DNA of 45,206 bases from an uncultured Actinomycetes bacterium (GTDB taxonomy: Bacteria > Actinomycetota > Actinomycetes > Nanopelagicales > Nanopelagicaceae): assembly GCA_903924485.1 (NCBI GenBank), contig CAIYBL010000082.1, positions 1-45,206 of the forward strand. The letters are read 5' to 3'. The position numbers and the translations under genes were made by a program. Below, piece after piece: positions 1 through 9,788 of this stretch (its first letter is position 1; each line of letters starts with the position of its first letter). Below the pieces are notes generated by a model, which had not been told where the DNA came from, made no database searches, and saw nothing but the letters and a program-made list of their open reading frames with translations.

Positions 1-147
1 CCAAAGTTCAAGGTTCGCGGATATACACGTTGCCAGCGTTGCGGTCGCCCGCATGCTGTCTACCAAAAATTCGGAATTTGCCGCATCTGCTTCCGAGAGA
101 TGGCACACCGCGGCGAACTTCCTGGTATCACGAAAGCTTCTTGGTAA
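1..147 (+). CDS. rpsZ: 30S ribosomal protein S14 type Z (5' truncated by window)
   Basis: Frame 1 translates [48 protein letters not shown], with the CxxC...CxxC zinc ribbon of S14; not in the ORF track because it lacks its start. Confidence 0.97.
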   Translation, partial: PKFKVRGYTRCQRCGRPHAVYQKFGICRICFREMAHRGELPGITKASW

Positions 148-235
148 ACATAATTCACCCAACAACTACGAAACAGGTCTTGTTTGTTAAAACAAACAAA
201 GAAGAAACCGGTTCGAGAGAGGCCATAGGCCACGC

Positions 236-640
236 ATGACAATGACAGATCCGATCGCAGACATGTTGACACGTCTGCGTAACGCAAACTCTGCCTACCA
301 CGATGCAGTTTCCATGCCATCGTCGTCGGTAAAGACGCGTATCGCAGCAATTCTTCAGCAGGAGGGCTTCATCGGCGGATACCGCGTTGATGCCAATCCA
401 AACGGCGTTGGTAAGACGCTCGTGCTCGATTTGAAGTTCGGTCCCAACCGTGAGCGTTCAATCGCTGGACTTCGTCGAGTCAGCAAGCCGGGTCTTCGCG
501 TTTACGCAAAGTCCACGGCCCTGCCAAAAGTTCTTGGCGGTCTAGGCGTTGCCATCATTTCAACTTCATCTGGATTGCTTACTGATAAGCAAGCCAACAA
601 ACAAGGCGTAGGCGGAGAAGTTCTCGCCTATGTATGGTGA
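236..640 (+). CDS. rpsH: 30S ribosomal protein S8
   Basis: [18 protein letters not shown]...[27 protein letters not shown]; spc operon position. Confidence 0.98.
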   Translation: MTMTDPIADMLTRLRNANSAYHDAVSMPSSSVKTRIAAILQQEGFIGGYRVDANPNGVGKTLVLDLKFGPNRERSIAGLRRVSKPGLRVYAKSTALPKVLGGLGVAIISTSSGLLTDKQANKQGVGGEVLAYVW

Positions 641-645
641 TTGAG

Positions 646-1185
646 ATGTCACGTATCGGTCGCATGCCTATTACCGTCCCAACGGGCGTTGAAGTTTCTA
701 TTACCGGACAAGAGGTTGTCGTCAAAGGACCTAAGGGTTCACTTTCTCGTGCAATTGCTCTTCCGATTCACGTTTCACAGGCTGATGGAGTTGTCACGGT
801 TGCTCGTCCTAACGACGAGCGTTTGAGCCGTTCACTTCACGGTTTGTCTCGCACCCTTGTCTTCAACATGATCGAAGGCGTAACCACGGGTTACAGCAAG
901 ACGATCGAAATTGTTGGTGTGGGTTACCGTGTTGCTGAAAAGGGTAAGGATCTTGAATTTGCACTTGGCTATAGCCACTCAATTCAATTCCCAGCACCCG
1001 AAGGCATCACATTCAGCGTTGCAACTCCAACAAAGTTCTCAATCTCAGGGATTGATAAGCAGCTTGTTGGCGAAGTAGCGGCGAAAATCAAGAAGCTTCG
1101 CAAGGCCGACCCTTACAAGGGCAAGGGCTTGCGTTTGGAAGGCGAAGTTGTTCGCCGTAAGCAAGGAAAGACGGGTAAGAAGTAA
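646..1185 (+). CDS. rplF: 50S ribosomal protein L6
   Basis: [17 protein letters not shown]...; start moved from ORF-track 634 to ATG 646 by family N-terminus. Confidence 0.97.
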   Translation: MSRIGRMPITVPTGVEVSITGQEVVVKGPKGSLSRAIALPIHVSQADGVVTVARPNDERLSRSLHGLSRTLVFNMIEGVTTGYSKTIEIVGVGYRVAEKGKDLEFALGYSHSIQFPAPEGITFSVATPTKFSISGIDKQLVGEVAAKIKKLRKADPYKGKGLRLEGEVVRRKQGKTGKK

Positions 1186-1562
1186 TGGCAATCGGTGTAA
1201 AGGTCGTTAAGGGATCGGCAACAAATGCCCGTCGCCGTCGTCATTTCCGCGTTCGCAAGAAGGTCTCCGGAACTGCTGCGCGTCCACGTCTTGTTGTCTC
1301 ACGTTCTGCTCGCCACCTCGTGGTGCAGGTCGTAGATGATTTGCAGAGTCGCACTTTGGTGTCGGCATCCACAATGGAAGCAGATCTTCGCGCGTTAACT
1401 GGTGACAAGACTGCCAAGTCCCGCCAACTCGGTGTACTTATCGCCGAGCGCGCAAAGGCTGCCGGAATCACATCTGTAGTTTTCGACCGCGGTGGAAATC
1501 AATACCACGGTCGTATCGCAGCACTTGCTGATAGTGCACGAGAGAACGGATTGGACTTCTAA
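1185..1562 (+). CDS. rplR: 50S ribosomal protein L18
   Basis: [37 protein letters not shown]...; synteny. Confidence 0.97.
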   Translation: MAIGVKVVKGSATNARRRRHFRVRKKVSGTAARPRLVVSRSARHLVVQVVDDLQSRTLVSASTMEADLRALTGDKTAKSRQLGVLIAERAKAAGITSVVFDRGGNQYHGRIAALADSARENGLDF

Positions 1563-2179
1563 TGGCTGTTAATCCAACTCAAACTCGCGAAGGCGGAGAA
1601 GCCCCAAAGGGTAACGATCGCCGCGAACGTCGTGAACGTCGCGATGATCGTGCACAGGACAAGAGCCCATTCATGGAGCGCGTTGTATTCATCAACCGCG
1701 TATCCAAGGTAGTAAAGGGTGGACGTCGTTTCTCCTTCACCGCACTCGTCGTAGTTGGCGATGGCAATGGTCAAGTTGGAATTGGTTATGGAAAATCTAA
1801 GGAAGTTCCACAGGCAATTGCTAAGGCCGTTGAAGAAGCAAAGAAGTCTTTCTTTACAGTCCCACGTATTCAAGGAACTGTTCCTCACGCAATTCAAGGT
1901 GAAGCAGCAGCCGGCGTAGTTCTTCTTCGCCCTGCAAGTCCTGGTACCGGCGTTATTGCTGGTGGCCCAGTTCGCGCCGTACTTGAGTGTGCCGGAATTA
2001 CAGATGTACTTACTAAGTCTTTAGGTTCAAATAATGCGATCAACATGGTTCATGCCACCGTTGCCGCACTAAAGGGACTTGAATCTCCAGAAGCTATCGC
2101 AGCTCGTCGCGGTCGTCCGCTCGAAGATGTTGCACCAGCTGCAATTATCCGCGCTTCACAGATGACAGTTGGTGCCTAA
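1562..2179 (+). CDS. rpsE: 30S ribosomal protein S5
   Basis: [48 protein letters not shown]; synteny. Confidence 0.98.
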   Translation: MAVNPTQTREGGEAPKGNDRRERRERRDDRAQDKSPFMERVVFINRVSKVVKGGRRFSFTALVVVGDGNGQVGIGYGKSKEVPQAIAKAVEEAKKSFFTVPRIQGTVPHAIQGEAAAGVVLLRPASPGTGVIAGGPVRAVLECAGITDVLTKSLGSNNAINMVHATVAALKGLESPEAIAARRGRPLEDVAPAAIIRASQMTVGA

Positions 2180-2361
2180 TGCCTCGTTTAAAAGTTACTC
2201 AAGTTCGCTCAAAGGTTGGTTACAGCCCGCAGCAACGCGACACACTTCGTTCACTCGGACTCAAGCGCATCAATGATGTTGTTGTGAAAGAGGATCGTCC
2301 AGAAATTCGTGGCATGGTTTTCGCCGTACGCCACCTGATCAAGGTTGAGGAGGTTGAATAG
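2179..2361 (+). CDS. rpmD: 50S ribosomal protein L30
   Basis: 60 aa, LKVTQVRSKVGYSPQQRDTLRSLGLKRINDVV; synteny. Confidence 0.96.
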   Translation: MPRLKVTQVRSKVGYSPQQRDTLRSLGLKRINDVVVKEDRPEIRGMVFAVRHLIKVEEVE

Positions 2362-2364
2362 CAT

Positions 2365-2805
2365 ATGACACTCAAAGTTCATCATCTTCGTCCAGCCCCC
2401 GGTGCTAAGAAAGCTAAGACTCGTAAGGGTCGCGGTGAAGCATCAAAGGGTAAGACCGCCGGTCGCGGTGGCAAGGGAACTCGTGCACGTAACCAGGTTC
2501 GCGCAGGATTCGAAGGCGGTCAGTTGCCTCTCGTTATGCGTTTGCCTAAGTTGCGCGGCTTCAAGAACCCAGCTCGCGTCGAATATCAGGCCGTAAACGT
2601 GGCAATGATCAACGCGCTTTATCCAAAAGGTGGCACCGTTACTGTTGAGGATCTTGTCAAGAAAGGCGCCGCACGTGATGGGTTGCCTGTCAAGATCCTT
2701 GGAAACGGTGAAATCACAGTTAAGGTCAGCGTTGTGGCTCACAAATTCTCAGGCTCTGCAGTTGAAAAGATTGCAGCAGCCGGCGGAAGTACCAAGAATC
2801 TGTAA
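2365..2805 (+). CDS. rplO: 50S ribosomal protein L15
   Basis: [40 protein letters not shown]...; synteny. Confidence 0.97.
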   Translation: MTLKVHHLRPAPGAKKAKTRKGRGEASKGKTAGRGGKGTRARNQVRAGFEGGQLPLVMRLPKLRGFKNPARVEYQAVNVAMINALYPKGGTVTVEDLVKKGAARDGLPVKILGNGEITVKVSVVAHKFSGSAVEKIAAAGGSTKNL

Positions 2806-2852
2806 TAACGTTCTACCCGAATTGATTGATTTGAGAGAGAAGGAGAAGATCA

Positions 2853-4148
2853 GTGCTATCAGCATTTGGTAAGGCCTTTAGGACACCAGATCTGCGCAAG
2901 AAGATCTTCTTCACTCTTTCGATCATGGCGTTGTTTCGCTTTGGGTCTGTTGTTCCAACACCAGGTGTTTCATATGCCAACGTTCAGACTTGTCTAAAGT
3001 CGGTTCAATCTGGTGGGCTTTTTGGGCTTATTAACCTCTTCAGCGGCGGCGCACTCTTGCACCTCTCCGTTTTTGCTTTGGGCATCATGCCTTACATTAC
3101 GAGCTCAATTATTATTCAACTTCTTACTGTTGTTATTCCTCGCTTTGAAACACTTAAGGCTGAAGGACAATCTGGTACAGCAAAGTTGACGCAATACACG
3201 CGTTACCTGACTATCGGTCTGGCGATCTTGCAATCAACGGGCTTAATCGCAGTTGCCCGTACTCCAGGACGTTTAATTTCTGGTTGCGCAGCGCCAATCA
3301 TTCCTGATACCTCATGGCAGCGAATTGTCACGATGATTTTCATCATGACCGCTGGTACCTCGGTAATTATGTGGCTGGGTGAATTGATTACTGATCGCGG
3401 CGTCGGTAACGGAATGTCCATCTTGATCTTTACATCGATCGCTGCAGGATTTCCTGGAAACCTTTGGAGCATTAAGCTTCAAAAAGGACTCTTTGCATTC
3501 TGCTTCGTACTCGCTGTAGGTGTGTTAGTTGTGGCAGCAGTTGTCTTTGTTGAGCAAGCTCAGCGACGCATTCCCGTTCAGTACGCAAAGCGCCAAGTTG
3601 GTCGCTCAAGTTACGGCGGCACGAGCACTTATATTCCGATCAAGGTTAACCAAGCTGGCGTTATTCCAGTGATCTTCGCATCCTCTTTGCTTTATATTCC
3701 ATCATTGATCGTCAACTTCACGAACTCAAAAGCTGCGTGGGCTGTTTGGATTAGTCGTAACTTTGTAAAGGGCGACCATCCGGTTTACATAATTTCCTAT
3801 GCTGCGATGATTATCTTCTTCACTTATTTTTATGTTGCAATTACTTTCAACCCTGATGAGGTTGCCGATAATATGAAGAAGTACGGTGGATTCGTTCCTG
3901 GAATTCGTGCCGGACGACCAACATCTGAGTATCTGCAGTACGTACTTTCTCGCATCACCGCGCCAGGATCTTTGTATCTTGCCTTTGTTGCAATCATCCC
4001 AATTCTTGCTCTGATCTTATTTGGAGCCACGCAGAACTTCCCATTTGGTGGAACTGCAATCCTCATTGTCGTAGGCGTTGGCCTTGATACTGCCAAGCAG
4101 ATCGAAAGCCAACTACAACAGCGTTCGTACGAGGGGTTCTTGCGCTAA
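2853..4148 (+). CDS. secY: Preprotein translocase subunit SecY
   Basis: 431 aa multi-TM; TPGVSY, GIMPYITSSIIIQLL, GNGMSILIF motifs; GTG start. Confidence 0.98.
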   Translation: MLSAFGKAFRTPDLRKKIFFTLSIMALFRFGSVVPTPGVSYANVQTCLKSVQSGGLFGLINLFSGGALLHLSVFALGIMPYITSSIIIQLLTVVIPRFETLKAEGQSGTAKLTQYTRYLTIGLAILQSTGLIAVARTPGRLISGCAAPIIPDTSWQRIVTMIFIMTAGTSVIMWLGELITDRGVGNGMSILIFTSIAAGFPGNLWSIKLQKGLFAFCFVLAVGVLVVAAVVFVEQAQRRIPVQYAKRQVGRSSYGGTSTYIPIKVNQAGVIPVIFASSLLYIPSLIVNFTNSKAAWAVWISRNFVKGDHPVYIISYAAMIIFFTYFYVAITFNPDEVADNMKKYGGFVPGIRAGRPTSEYLQYVLSRITAPGSLYLAFVAIIPILALILFGATQNFPFGGTAILIVVGVGLDTAKQIESQLQQRSYEGFLR

Positions 4149-4798
4149 TGCGCTTAGTCCTGGTTGGACCACCAGGTGCAGGTAAAGGAACTCAGGCACA
4201 ATTCCTTTCTTCGCATTACTCGATTCCCCATATCTCCACGGGAGATATTTTCCGAGCTAATTTAAAAGAAGGCACGCCACTTGGGCTTGAAGCTAAGTCC
4301 TTTATGGATAGTGGCAATCTTGTTCCAGACTCTGTCACCAATGAAATGGTACGAGATCGCCTCACTAAGGATGATCTGGCCAATGGTTTTTTACTTGATG
4401 GTTTTCCACGAAATGTTTTACAGGCAGAAGTTCTGCGTGCCATTTTGGGCGAGAAGAAGACTCCTCTGGACGCGGTTCTCGAGCTGGCTGTTGATAATGC
4501 AGAAATCATTCTGCGCTTGTCTGGCCGCCGCGTATGTCGAAACTGCGGCAAAGTGTGGCACCTCGAGTACGACAAGCCCTCATCCGCCGGAACGTGTGAC
4601 GCGTGCGAAGGCGAGTTATATCAACGCGAAGATGACAAAGAGGAAGTCATTAAGCACCGATTAGATGTCTATCAAGAGCAGACAGCACCAATCGTTGCCT
4701 TCTATCGCGGAGAAGGACTTTTAATAACGATCACCGCAAGTGGTTCCGTTGCTGACATCACCGAACGCGCCATTTCTGCGCTAAGTCGCGTCCACTAA
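4148..4798 (+). CDS. adk: Adenylate kinase
   Basis: MRLVLVGPPGAGKGTQA P-loop, DGFPRN, zinc lid CRNCGKVWH...CDAC. Confidence 0.98.
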   Translation: MRLVLVGPPGAGKGTQAQFLSSHYSIPHISTGDIFRANLKEGTPLGLEAKSFMDSGNLVPDSVTNEMVRDRLTKDDLANGFLLDGFPRNVLQAEVLRAILGEKKTPLDAVLELAVDNAEIILRLSGRRVCRNCGKVWHLEYDKPSSAGTCDACEGELYQREDDKEEVIKHRLDVYQEQTAPIVAFYRGEGLLITITASGSVADITERAISALSRVH

Positions 4799-4804
4799 CA
4801 GTTC

Positions 4805-5617
4805 ATGGCAATTCAATACAAAACCCTTGACCAGATCAAGGTCATGCGCCGTGCTGGTTTATTGGTAGGTCAAACGCTAGAAATCTTGCGCTCCTCGGTC
4901 AAAGTTGGAATGCGCACTGATGCACTAGACGCCATCGCTGAGGCAAACATTAAGCGTGGCGGTGGGACCTCAAATTTTAAGGGCTATCACGGGTTTCCGG
5001 CCACGATTTGTGTTTCCATTAATGACGAGATCGTTCATGGAATTCCAGGGGATCGAGTGATCAATGATGGAGATATTGTTTCTATTGACGCCGGTGCGAT
5101 CATTGATGGCTGGCATGGTGATGCAGCATTTTCAATAATCGCAGGGACAGTGGATCCGCAGGATCAAAAACTTCTGGATGTATGTGAAGAGTCGATGTGG
5201 CGCGGAATTGCTGCAGGCTCTGTTGGTGCTCATCTTTCCGACATCGGGCATGCAATTGAGGAGTACATCAAATCTCAAGGTAAATATGGAATTTTGCAAG
5301 AGTATGGTGGCCACGGAATCGGCACGGAGATGCATCAAGAACCACACGTTCTTAATTTTGGAAAACGCGGTCATGGACCAGAACTCACTTCAGGGCTGGT
5401 TTTAGCGATCGAGCCAATGATCACTAGAGGTACCCACAAGACAAGGATTCTTGGGGATGACTGGACGGTCGTTTCACATGATAAATCTCGTGGTGCTCAC
5501 TTTGAAAATTCGTATTGCTTATTGCCCGACGGAAAGCCATTTGTTTTAACTGCTTTAGATGGTGGACGCGAACGTCTGGGCGCCCTCGGTGTGGAGATTT
5601 CAGAACTGCTTGTATAA
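4805..5617 (+). CDS. map: Methionine aminopeptidase type I
   Basis: NDEIVHGIPGDR, GGHGIGTEMHQEPHVLNFG, LAIEPM motifs. Confidence 0.97.
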   Translation: MAIQYKTLDQIKVMRRAGLLVGQTLEILRSSVKVGMRTDALDAIAEANIKRGGGTSNFKGYHGFPATICVSINDEIVHGIPGDRVINDGDIVSIDAGAIIDGWHGDAAFSIIAGTVDPQDQKLLDVCEESMWRGIAAGSVGAHLSDIGHAIEEYIKSQGKYGILQEYGGHGIGTEMHQEPHVLNFGKRGHGPELTSGLVLAIEPMITRGTHKTRILGDDWTVVSHDKSRGAHFENSYCLLPDGKPFVLTALDGGRERLGALGVEISELLV

Positions 5618-5619
5618 AG

Positions 5620-6255
5620 TTAAGCGCCAAAACCTTTTTCGACTATTTCACGGATAAGAGTGTTCCATTTTTCTGGATCCATCTGGTCAGTGGTGACGTC
5701 ATCAACGATTCTTCCCAATGTATAAGCCTGTATGAGAACCGCAACGGTTGCTGGGTCAAGATCTGATCGGAAATAACCACGCTCTTGTGCTTCTCGTATT
5801 AAGTCAGAATATGAATCGGTAAGTCGTTTCTGCTCCTCTCCAAGGTCATGCAATAACTTGGCATTGCCATCTGCTAGGCCCAAAATTCTTGCTCGCTCAA
5901 AACGAGAAGCCCTTAGCGTTGGACTCTGAGTTACCTTAACAACTTCAGATAAACCAAGAAAGAATTCTTCTTTTGTTTTAGCTGAGGTCACGACTTTTGT
6001 CAGTAGCTCGATGCTTCGGTCTACCCAACCCGCATATCGAATAACGCGCGCCGTATCTATGAGCGCAGGAAAATCAACAAAATGGTGATACATAGAGCCT
6101 TTGGAGATACTGGATAATTCAAGGACTTGTTCGCTCGTAATCTCATCGGCCCGTCGATCCTCTAAAAGTTCAACGACTGTATTGACGAGGGCGACTTTAG
6201 TTGGATGAGCATTTTTCACCTTTGCATTGTCTCCCGTTATGGGCCAAAGCACCAT
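5620..6255 (-). CDS. TetR/AcrR-family transcriptional regulator
   Basis: N-terminal HTH EITSEQVLELSSISKGSMYHHFVDFPALIDTA typical of TetR_N; divergent from the SIS gene. Confidence 0.85.
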   Translation of the reverse strand: MVLWPITGDNAKVKNAHPTKVALVNTVVELLEDRRADEITSEQVLELSSISKGSMYHHFVDFPALIDTARVIRYAGWVDRSIELLTKVVTSAKTKEEFFLGLSEVVKVTQSPTLRASRFERARILGLADGNAKLLHDLGEEQKRLTDSYSDLIREAQERGYFRSDLDPATVAVLIQAYTLGRIVDDVTTDQMDPEKWNTLIREIVEKGFGA

Positions 6256-6283
6256 AGTTTTAGCGATGAATTGACCAGGTGAT

Positions 6284-6298
6284 ATAGGGTTCCCCTAT
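6284..6298. promoter_or_regulatory. Perfect inverted repeat between tetR and the SIS gene, candidate TetR operator
   Basis: ATAGGG-TTC-CCCTAT, overlapping the nominal SIS start codon at 6297. Confidence 0.5.
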
Positions 6299-7334
6299 GA
6301 CTCAAGAACTTGGATTAATCATGCGAGCCGAAATTGAAGAGGTTCCTGCCGTCTTCATGCGTATAAAGAACCATGTACGGGGGATGATTGATCAGATCTC
6401 CCAATTGGATCTCAACGCCATCGATTCAGTAATTCTCGTAGGGCGTGGAACATCGGACAATGCTGCGCTCTACCTCAAATATTTGATTGAGACAAAGATC
6501 GGCATTCCGTGTGGTCTTGCGTCTCCTTCAGTGGTGACCGTCTACGGAACCAAGCTTCGCTACAAAAATGTACTGGTCATTGCGCTGAGCCAAAGTGGTC
6601 AATCTCCCGACCTAGTCGGATATTGCGCTGCCGCTCGCGAAGGCGGTGCAACGGTGTTGGCAATGACAAATGATCCTGAGAGCCCATTGGCTAAGACCTC
6701 TCACTGCCACCTCTATCTTAACGCAGGTCCTGAAAAAGCTGTAGCTGCTACTAAGAGTTACTCGGCCGAACTCTTAGTTTCAAGAATTCTGGTGGCACAT
6801 TGGGAAGGTAAGAGCGTTGGACTAGATGAAATTATTGAGCAGACAAAGTTAAATCTGCTTCGAATGCCGTTCATCAAATCTGTTTCTGAGGCATTTGATT
6901 ATTCCCCTGGGCTCACCACTATGGGGCGTGGATTTTCATATGCGAATGCACACGAGGCAGCCTTGAAGATTCAAGAGACTGTAAAGATTCCAGTCGCATC
7001 CTTTTCATCTGCCGATTACCTGCATGGACCAATCTCATCCCTGCATAGTGGATCTCGCGTGCTGTTTCTTGCACCAGTCGGAGTTGCCGAATCGTCAATG
7101 TCATCAACGGTGGCGCGCATTCGTGAGATTACAAGTCATATTTATTGGATCGGATCTGGTTTCTCGCGCAAAGAGGAAGAAATCTATCTGGGCGGATCGA
7201 TTGGTCTTTCAGAGGTTGATGCTGTCATCGCTGATAGCGTTTTGCTTCAGTCTTTGGCGCTTTCATTGGCAATCGCATCCGGGAAAGATCCCGATGCTCC
7301 CATTGGTTTAGCAAAAGTTACGAAGACATTGTAA
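6297..7334 (+). CDS. SIS-domain aminosugar-phosphate deaminase/isomerase (NagB-II / GlmS isomerase-domain-like)
   Basis: VGRGTSDNAALYLKYLIE, SQSGQSPDLVGYCAAAREGGATVLAMTN, AVAATKSYSAELL, HGPISSL; no glutaminase domain; next to nagA. Start could be ATG 6321. Confidence 0.85.
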   Translation: MTQELGLIMRAEIEEVPAVFMRIKNHVRGMIDQISQLDLNAIDSVILVGRGTSDNAALYLKYLIETKIGIPCGLASPSVVTVYGTKLRYKNVLVIALSQSGQSPDLVGYCAAAREGGATVLAMTNDPESPLAKTSHCHLYLNAGPEKAVAATKSYSAELLVSRILVAHWEGKSVGLDEIIEQTKLNLLRMPFIKSVSEAFDYSPGLTTMGRGFSYANAHEAALKIQETVKIPVASFSSADYLHGPISSLHSGSRVLFLAPVGVAESSMSSTVARIREITSHIYWIGSGFSRKEEEIYLGGSIGLSEVDAVIADSVLLQSLALSLAIASGKDPDAPIGLAKVTKTL

Positions 7335-7340
7335 GTAACT

Positions 7341-8273
7341 ATGCCCATCACTATTCCTGCATTTGTTGACCTACAAGTCAATGGGCATGGCGGAATTGAT
7401 CTTCTCTCAGCCAAGACGATTGAGGACATTCGCAAAGTTGGAAGATCATTGTGGAAAGAAGGCGTTGGCGCATATTTACCAACGCTCATCACTGGGCCGA
7501 TTGAACAAACTCTTGATGTAATGAAACTCATTGATCAAGTAAGGCGATCGCCCGCTGATGATGAAGCTGAGGTAATCGGTATTCACCTTGAAGGACCGTT
7601 CTTGTCGCCAGAAAAACCTGGAGTCCACCCATTGCAGTATTTGATGGAGCCAACGCAGGAGATACTTGGGCGATACTTAGCAGCGGGTACCGTAACGATG
7701 GTGACCCTTGCGCCAGAAATGCCGGGCGCAATTGAAGCGATTAAATTTCTTAGCGCAATGGGTGTTGTTGTTTCGTTAGGACATTCAAACGCAAGTGTTG
7801 ATCAAGCCCATGCTGGGTTTGATGCGGGTGCAAAGACGGTTACGCATATCTGGAATGCCATGAATAAAGATCGCTCATCTGGAATTGCTGCTGCAGCGTT
7901 GGCTCGTGAAGATATAGCTATTCAAATGATTGTTGATGGAGTTCACTTAAGCGATGAGTTGGTCCTCTATACGATAGAAAAGGCAATGAGTCGTTTTATT
8001 GTGACAAACGATGCTGTTGCCCCAGCAGGATTGGGTGAAGGAACCTTCCCATTTGGTAGCTTTGAACTTACTGTTCACGATGGCCGGGCTGTGCGATCTG
8101 ACGGGGTATTAGGAGGGGGAGTGGGATCCTTGGCAGGCTCCTTGCGTAGGTTGATTGATCTAGGGGTTGACTTTGATGTGGCGCTAGCAAGTATGACTTC
8201 CAGGCCCGCAGAGCTCCTAGGACGCTCAGATTTGGGTATTTTGGGCCTTGGACGGCGATCTATCGAGTTTTAA
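7341..8273 (+). CDS. nagA: N-acetylglucosamine-6-phosphate deacetylase-like (short form)
   Basis: FVDLQVNGHGGIDL, GIHLEGPFLSPEKPGVHP, LGHSNASVDQA, THIWNAMN, IVDGVHL, LAGSLRRL motifs. Confidence 0.88.
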   Translation: MPITIPAFVDLQVNGHGGIDLLSAKTIEDIRKVGRSLWKEGVGAYLPTLITGPIEQTLDVMKLIDQVRRSPADDEAEVIGIHLEGPFLSPEKPGVHPLQYLMEPTQEILGRYLAAGTVTMVTLAPEMPGAIEAIKFLSAMGVVVSLGHSNASVDQAHAGFDAGAKTVTHIWNAMNKDRSSGIAAAALAREDIAIQMIVDGVHLSDELVLYTIEKAMSRFIVTNDAVAPAGLGEGTFPFGSFELTVHDGRAVRSDGVLGGGVGSLAGSLRRLIDLGVDFDVALASMTSRPAELLGRSDLGILGLGRRSIEF

Positions 8274-8431
8274 TGTGATCCACACCCCTCGGCGCGTCGT
8301 TTCGGGCTTGTTAGGGGCGAAGAGTACAAGGGGGCGATTTCCCTTATACCCACGCCTGGCTTTAGACTCACCCTTCGCCTTGTAAAAGGCTCTTCATTAA
8401 CTCAACAACGAAGTAGAAAAGAAGGTATCGC

Positions 8432-8653
8432 TTGGCCAAGAAAGATGGTGCTATCGAAATCGAAGGCACTGTTGCTGAAGCGCTGCCCAACGCGATGTTT
8501 CGCGTTGAGTTAACGAATGGGCACAGAATTCTCGCGCACATTAGCGGGAAGATGCGTAAGAACTATATTCGCATTCTTCCAGCTGACCGTGTCATCGTAG
8601 AACTCAGTCCCTACGACCTCACCCGAGGTCGGATTGTTTATCGCTACAAGTAA
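8432..8653 (+). CDS. infA: Translation initiation factor IF-1
   Basis: [75 protein letters not shown] start. Confidence 0.98.
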   Translation: MAKKDGAIEIEGTVAEALPNAMFRVELTNGHRILAHISGKMRKNYIRILPADRVIVELSPYDLTRGRIVYRYK

Positions 8654-8709
8654 TTCTTTGAATTACTAGCAATAAATAATTTAGAAGTTTTATCCGAAGG
8701 AGGTAGCTC

Positions 8710-8823
8710 ATGAAGGTTAAGCCAAGCGTGAAGAAGATTTGCGATAAGTGCAAAGTTATTCGTCGCAAGGGTCGCGTCATGGTTATCTGCGACAACCTCC
8801 GACATAAGCAACGTCAGGGTTAA
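8710..8823 (+). CDS. rpmJ: 50S ribosomal protein L36
   Basis: [37 protein letters not shown] (37 aa, below the ORF-track cutoff); strong SD AAGGAGG just upstream. Confidence 0.97.
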   Translation: MKVKPSVKKICDKCKVIRRKGRVMVICDNLRHKQRQG

Positions 8824-8886
8824 TCGAAAGATTTACCAGCACTACCGAATACGCGTGGCGCGACTGCTTCGTTAATCGAAAGATTT
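8819..8886. repeat. Direct repeat pair of GTTAATCGAAAGATTT in the rpmJ-rpsM intergenic region
   Basis: Exact 16-mer at 8819-8834 and 8871-8886. Confidence 0.9.
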
Positions 8887-8904
8887 TCGAGCGCAGACCC
8901 TTGG

Positions 8905-8959
8905 TCCGACAGGCCGAGGCCCATCATTAGATGGGAAGCGTTGCGAAGGACCTGTCGGA
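8905..8959 (+). ncRNA. Two-tier hairpin in the rpsM leader (candidate cis-regulatory RNA)
   Basis: TCCGACAGG (8905-8913)/CCTGTCGGA (8951-8959) enclosing CCCATC (8920-8925)-ATTA-GATGGG (8930-8935), all perfectly complementary. Confidence 0.55.
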
Positions 8960-8978
8960 TTACTGAATGGTTGATTAC

Positions 8979-9356
8979 ATGGCACGTCTTGTTGGTGTCG
9001 ATCTTCCACGTGAAAAACGTGTTGAGATTGCACTTACCTATATCTTCGGAATGGGTTTAACCCGTTCACACAAAACATTGGCGGCAACTGGCATTAGCCC
9101 AGATACCCGCGTCAAAGATCTTCAAGAGCCAGAACTCGCGAAACTCCGCGAGTACATCGAGGCCAACTTTAAGATCGAAGGCGATTTACGTCGTGAAATC
9201 GCAGGCGATATTCGCCGCAAAGTTGAAATTCAAAGCTACCAAGGCATTCGTCACCGCAAGGGACTTCCTGTTCGCGGACAACGCACACATACCAACGCGC
9301 GTACGCGTAAGGGACCTCGTAAAGCAATTGCTGGCAAGAAGAAGGTGACTAAGTAA
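8979..9356 (+). CDS. rpsM: 30S ribosomal protein S13
   Basis: [26 protein letters not shown]...; ORF-track start 8967 probably over-extended. Confidence 0.97.
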   Translation: MARLVGVDLPREKRVEIALTYIFGMGLTRSHKTLAATGISPDTRVKDLQEPELAKLREYIEANFKIEGDLRREIAGDIRRKVEIQSYQGIRHRKGLPVRGQRTHTNARTRKGPRKAIAGKKKVTK

Positions 9357-9772
9357 TGGCCGCTCCTAAATCAAAGACTGCTGCAACTAAAGGCAAAGTT
9401 AAGCTTCGTAAGAAAGAGAAGAAGAACATTGCCGTTGGACAAGCGCACATCAAGAGCACATTCAACAACACCATCATTTCTATTACTGACCTAACAGGCG
9501 CAGTTATTTCTTGGTCATCATCTGGCCAGGTCGGCTACAAGGGTTCACGTAAATCAACACCATTCGCTGCTCAACTAGCAGCTGAATCAGCAGCACGTCG
9601 TGCACAAGAGCATGGCTTGAAGAAGGTAGATGTTTTCGTTAAGGGCCCAGGCTCTGGACGCGAGACTGCAATTCGTTCATTACAGGCAGCTGGTTTGGAA
9701 GTTGGTGCCATCTCTGATGTCACACCAGCTCCCCACAACGGATGCCGTCCACCAAAACCACGTCGAGTTTAA
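9356..9772 (+). CDS. rpsK: 30S ribosomal protein S11
   Basis: [44 protein letters not shown]...[13 protein letters not shown]. Confidence 0.98.
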   Translation: MAAPKSKTAATKGKVKLRKKEKKNIAVGQAHIKSTFNNTIISITDLTGAVISWSSSGQVGYKGSRKSTPFAAQLAAESAARRAQEHGLKKVDVFVKGPGSGRETAIRSLQAAGLEVGAISDVTPAPHNGCRPPKPRRV

Positions 9773-9788
9773 GGAAGGAAGAGAATAA

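Noticed and set aside
1559-1897. 112-aa minus-strand ORF antisense to rpsE
   Set aside because: Shadow ORF of a highly conserved ribosomal gene; no recognisable domain.
8330-8348. AAGGGGGCGATTTCCCTT hairpin after nagA as terminator
   Set aside because: Only a 5-bp stem and no T-run; too weak to call.
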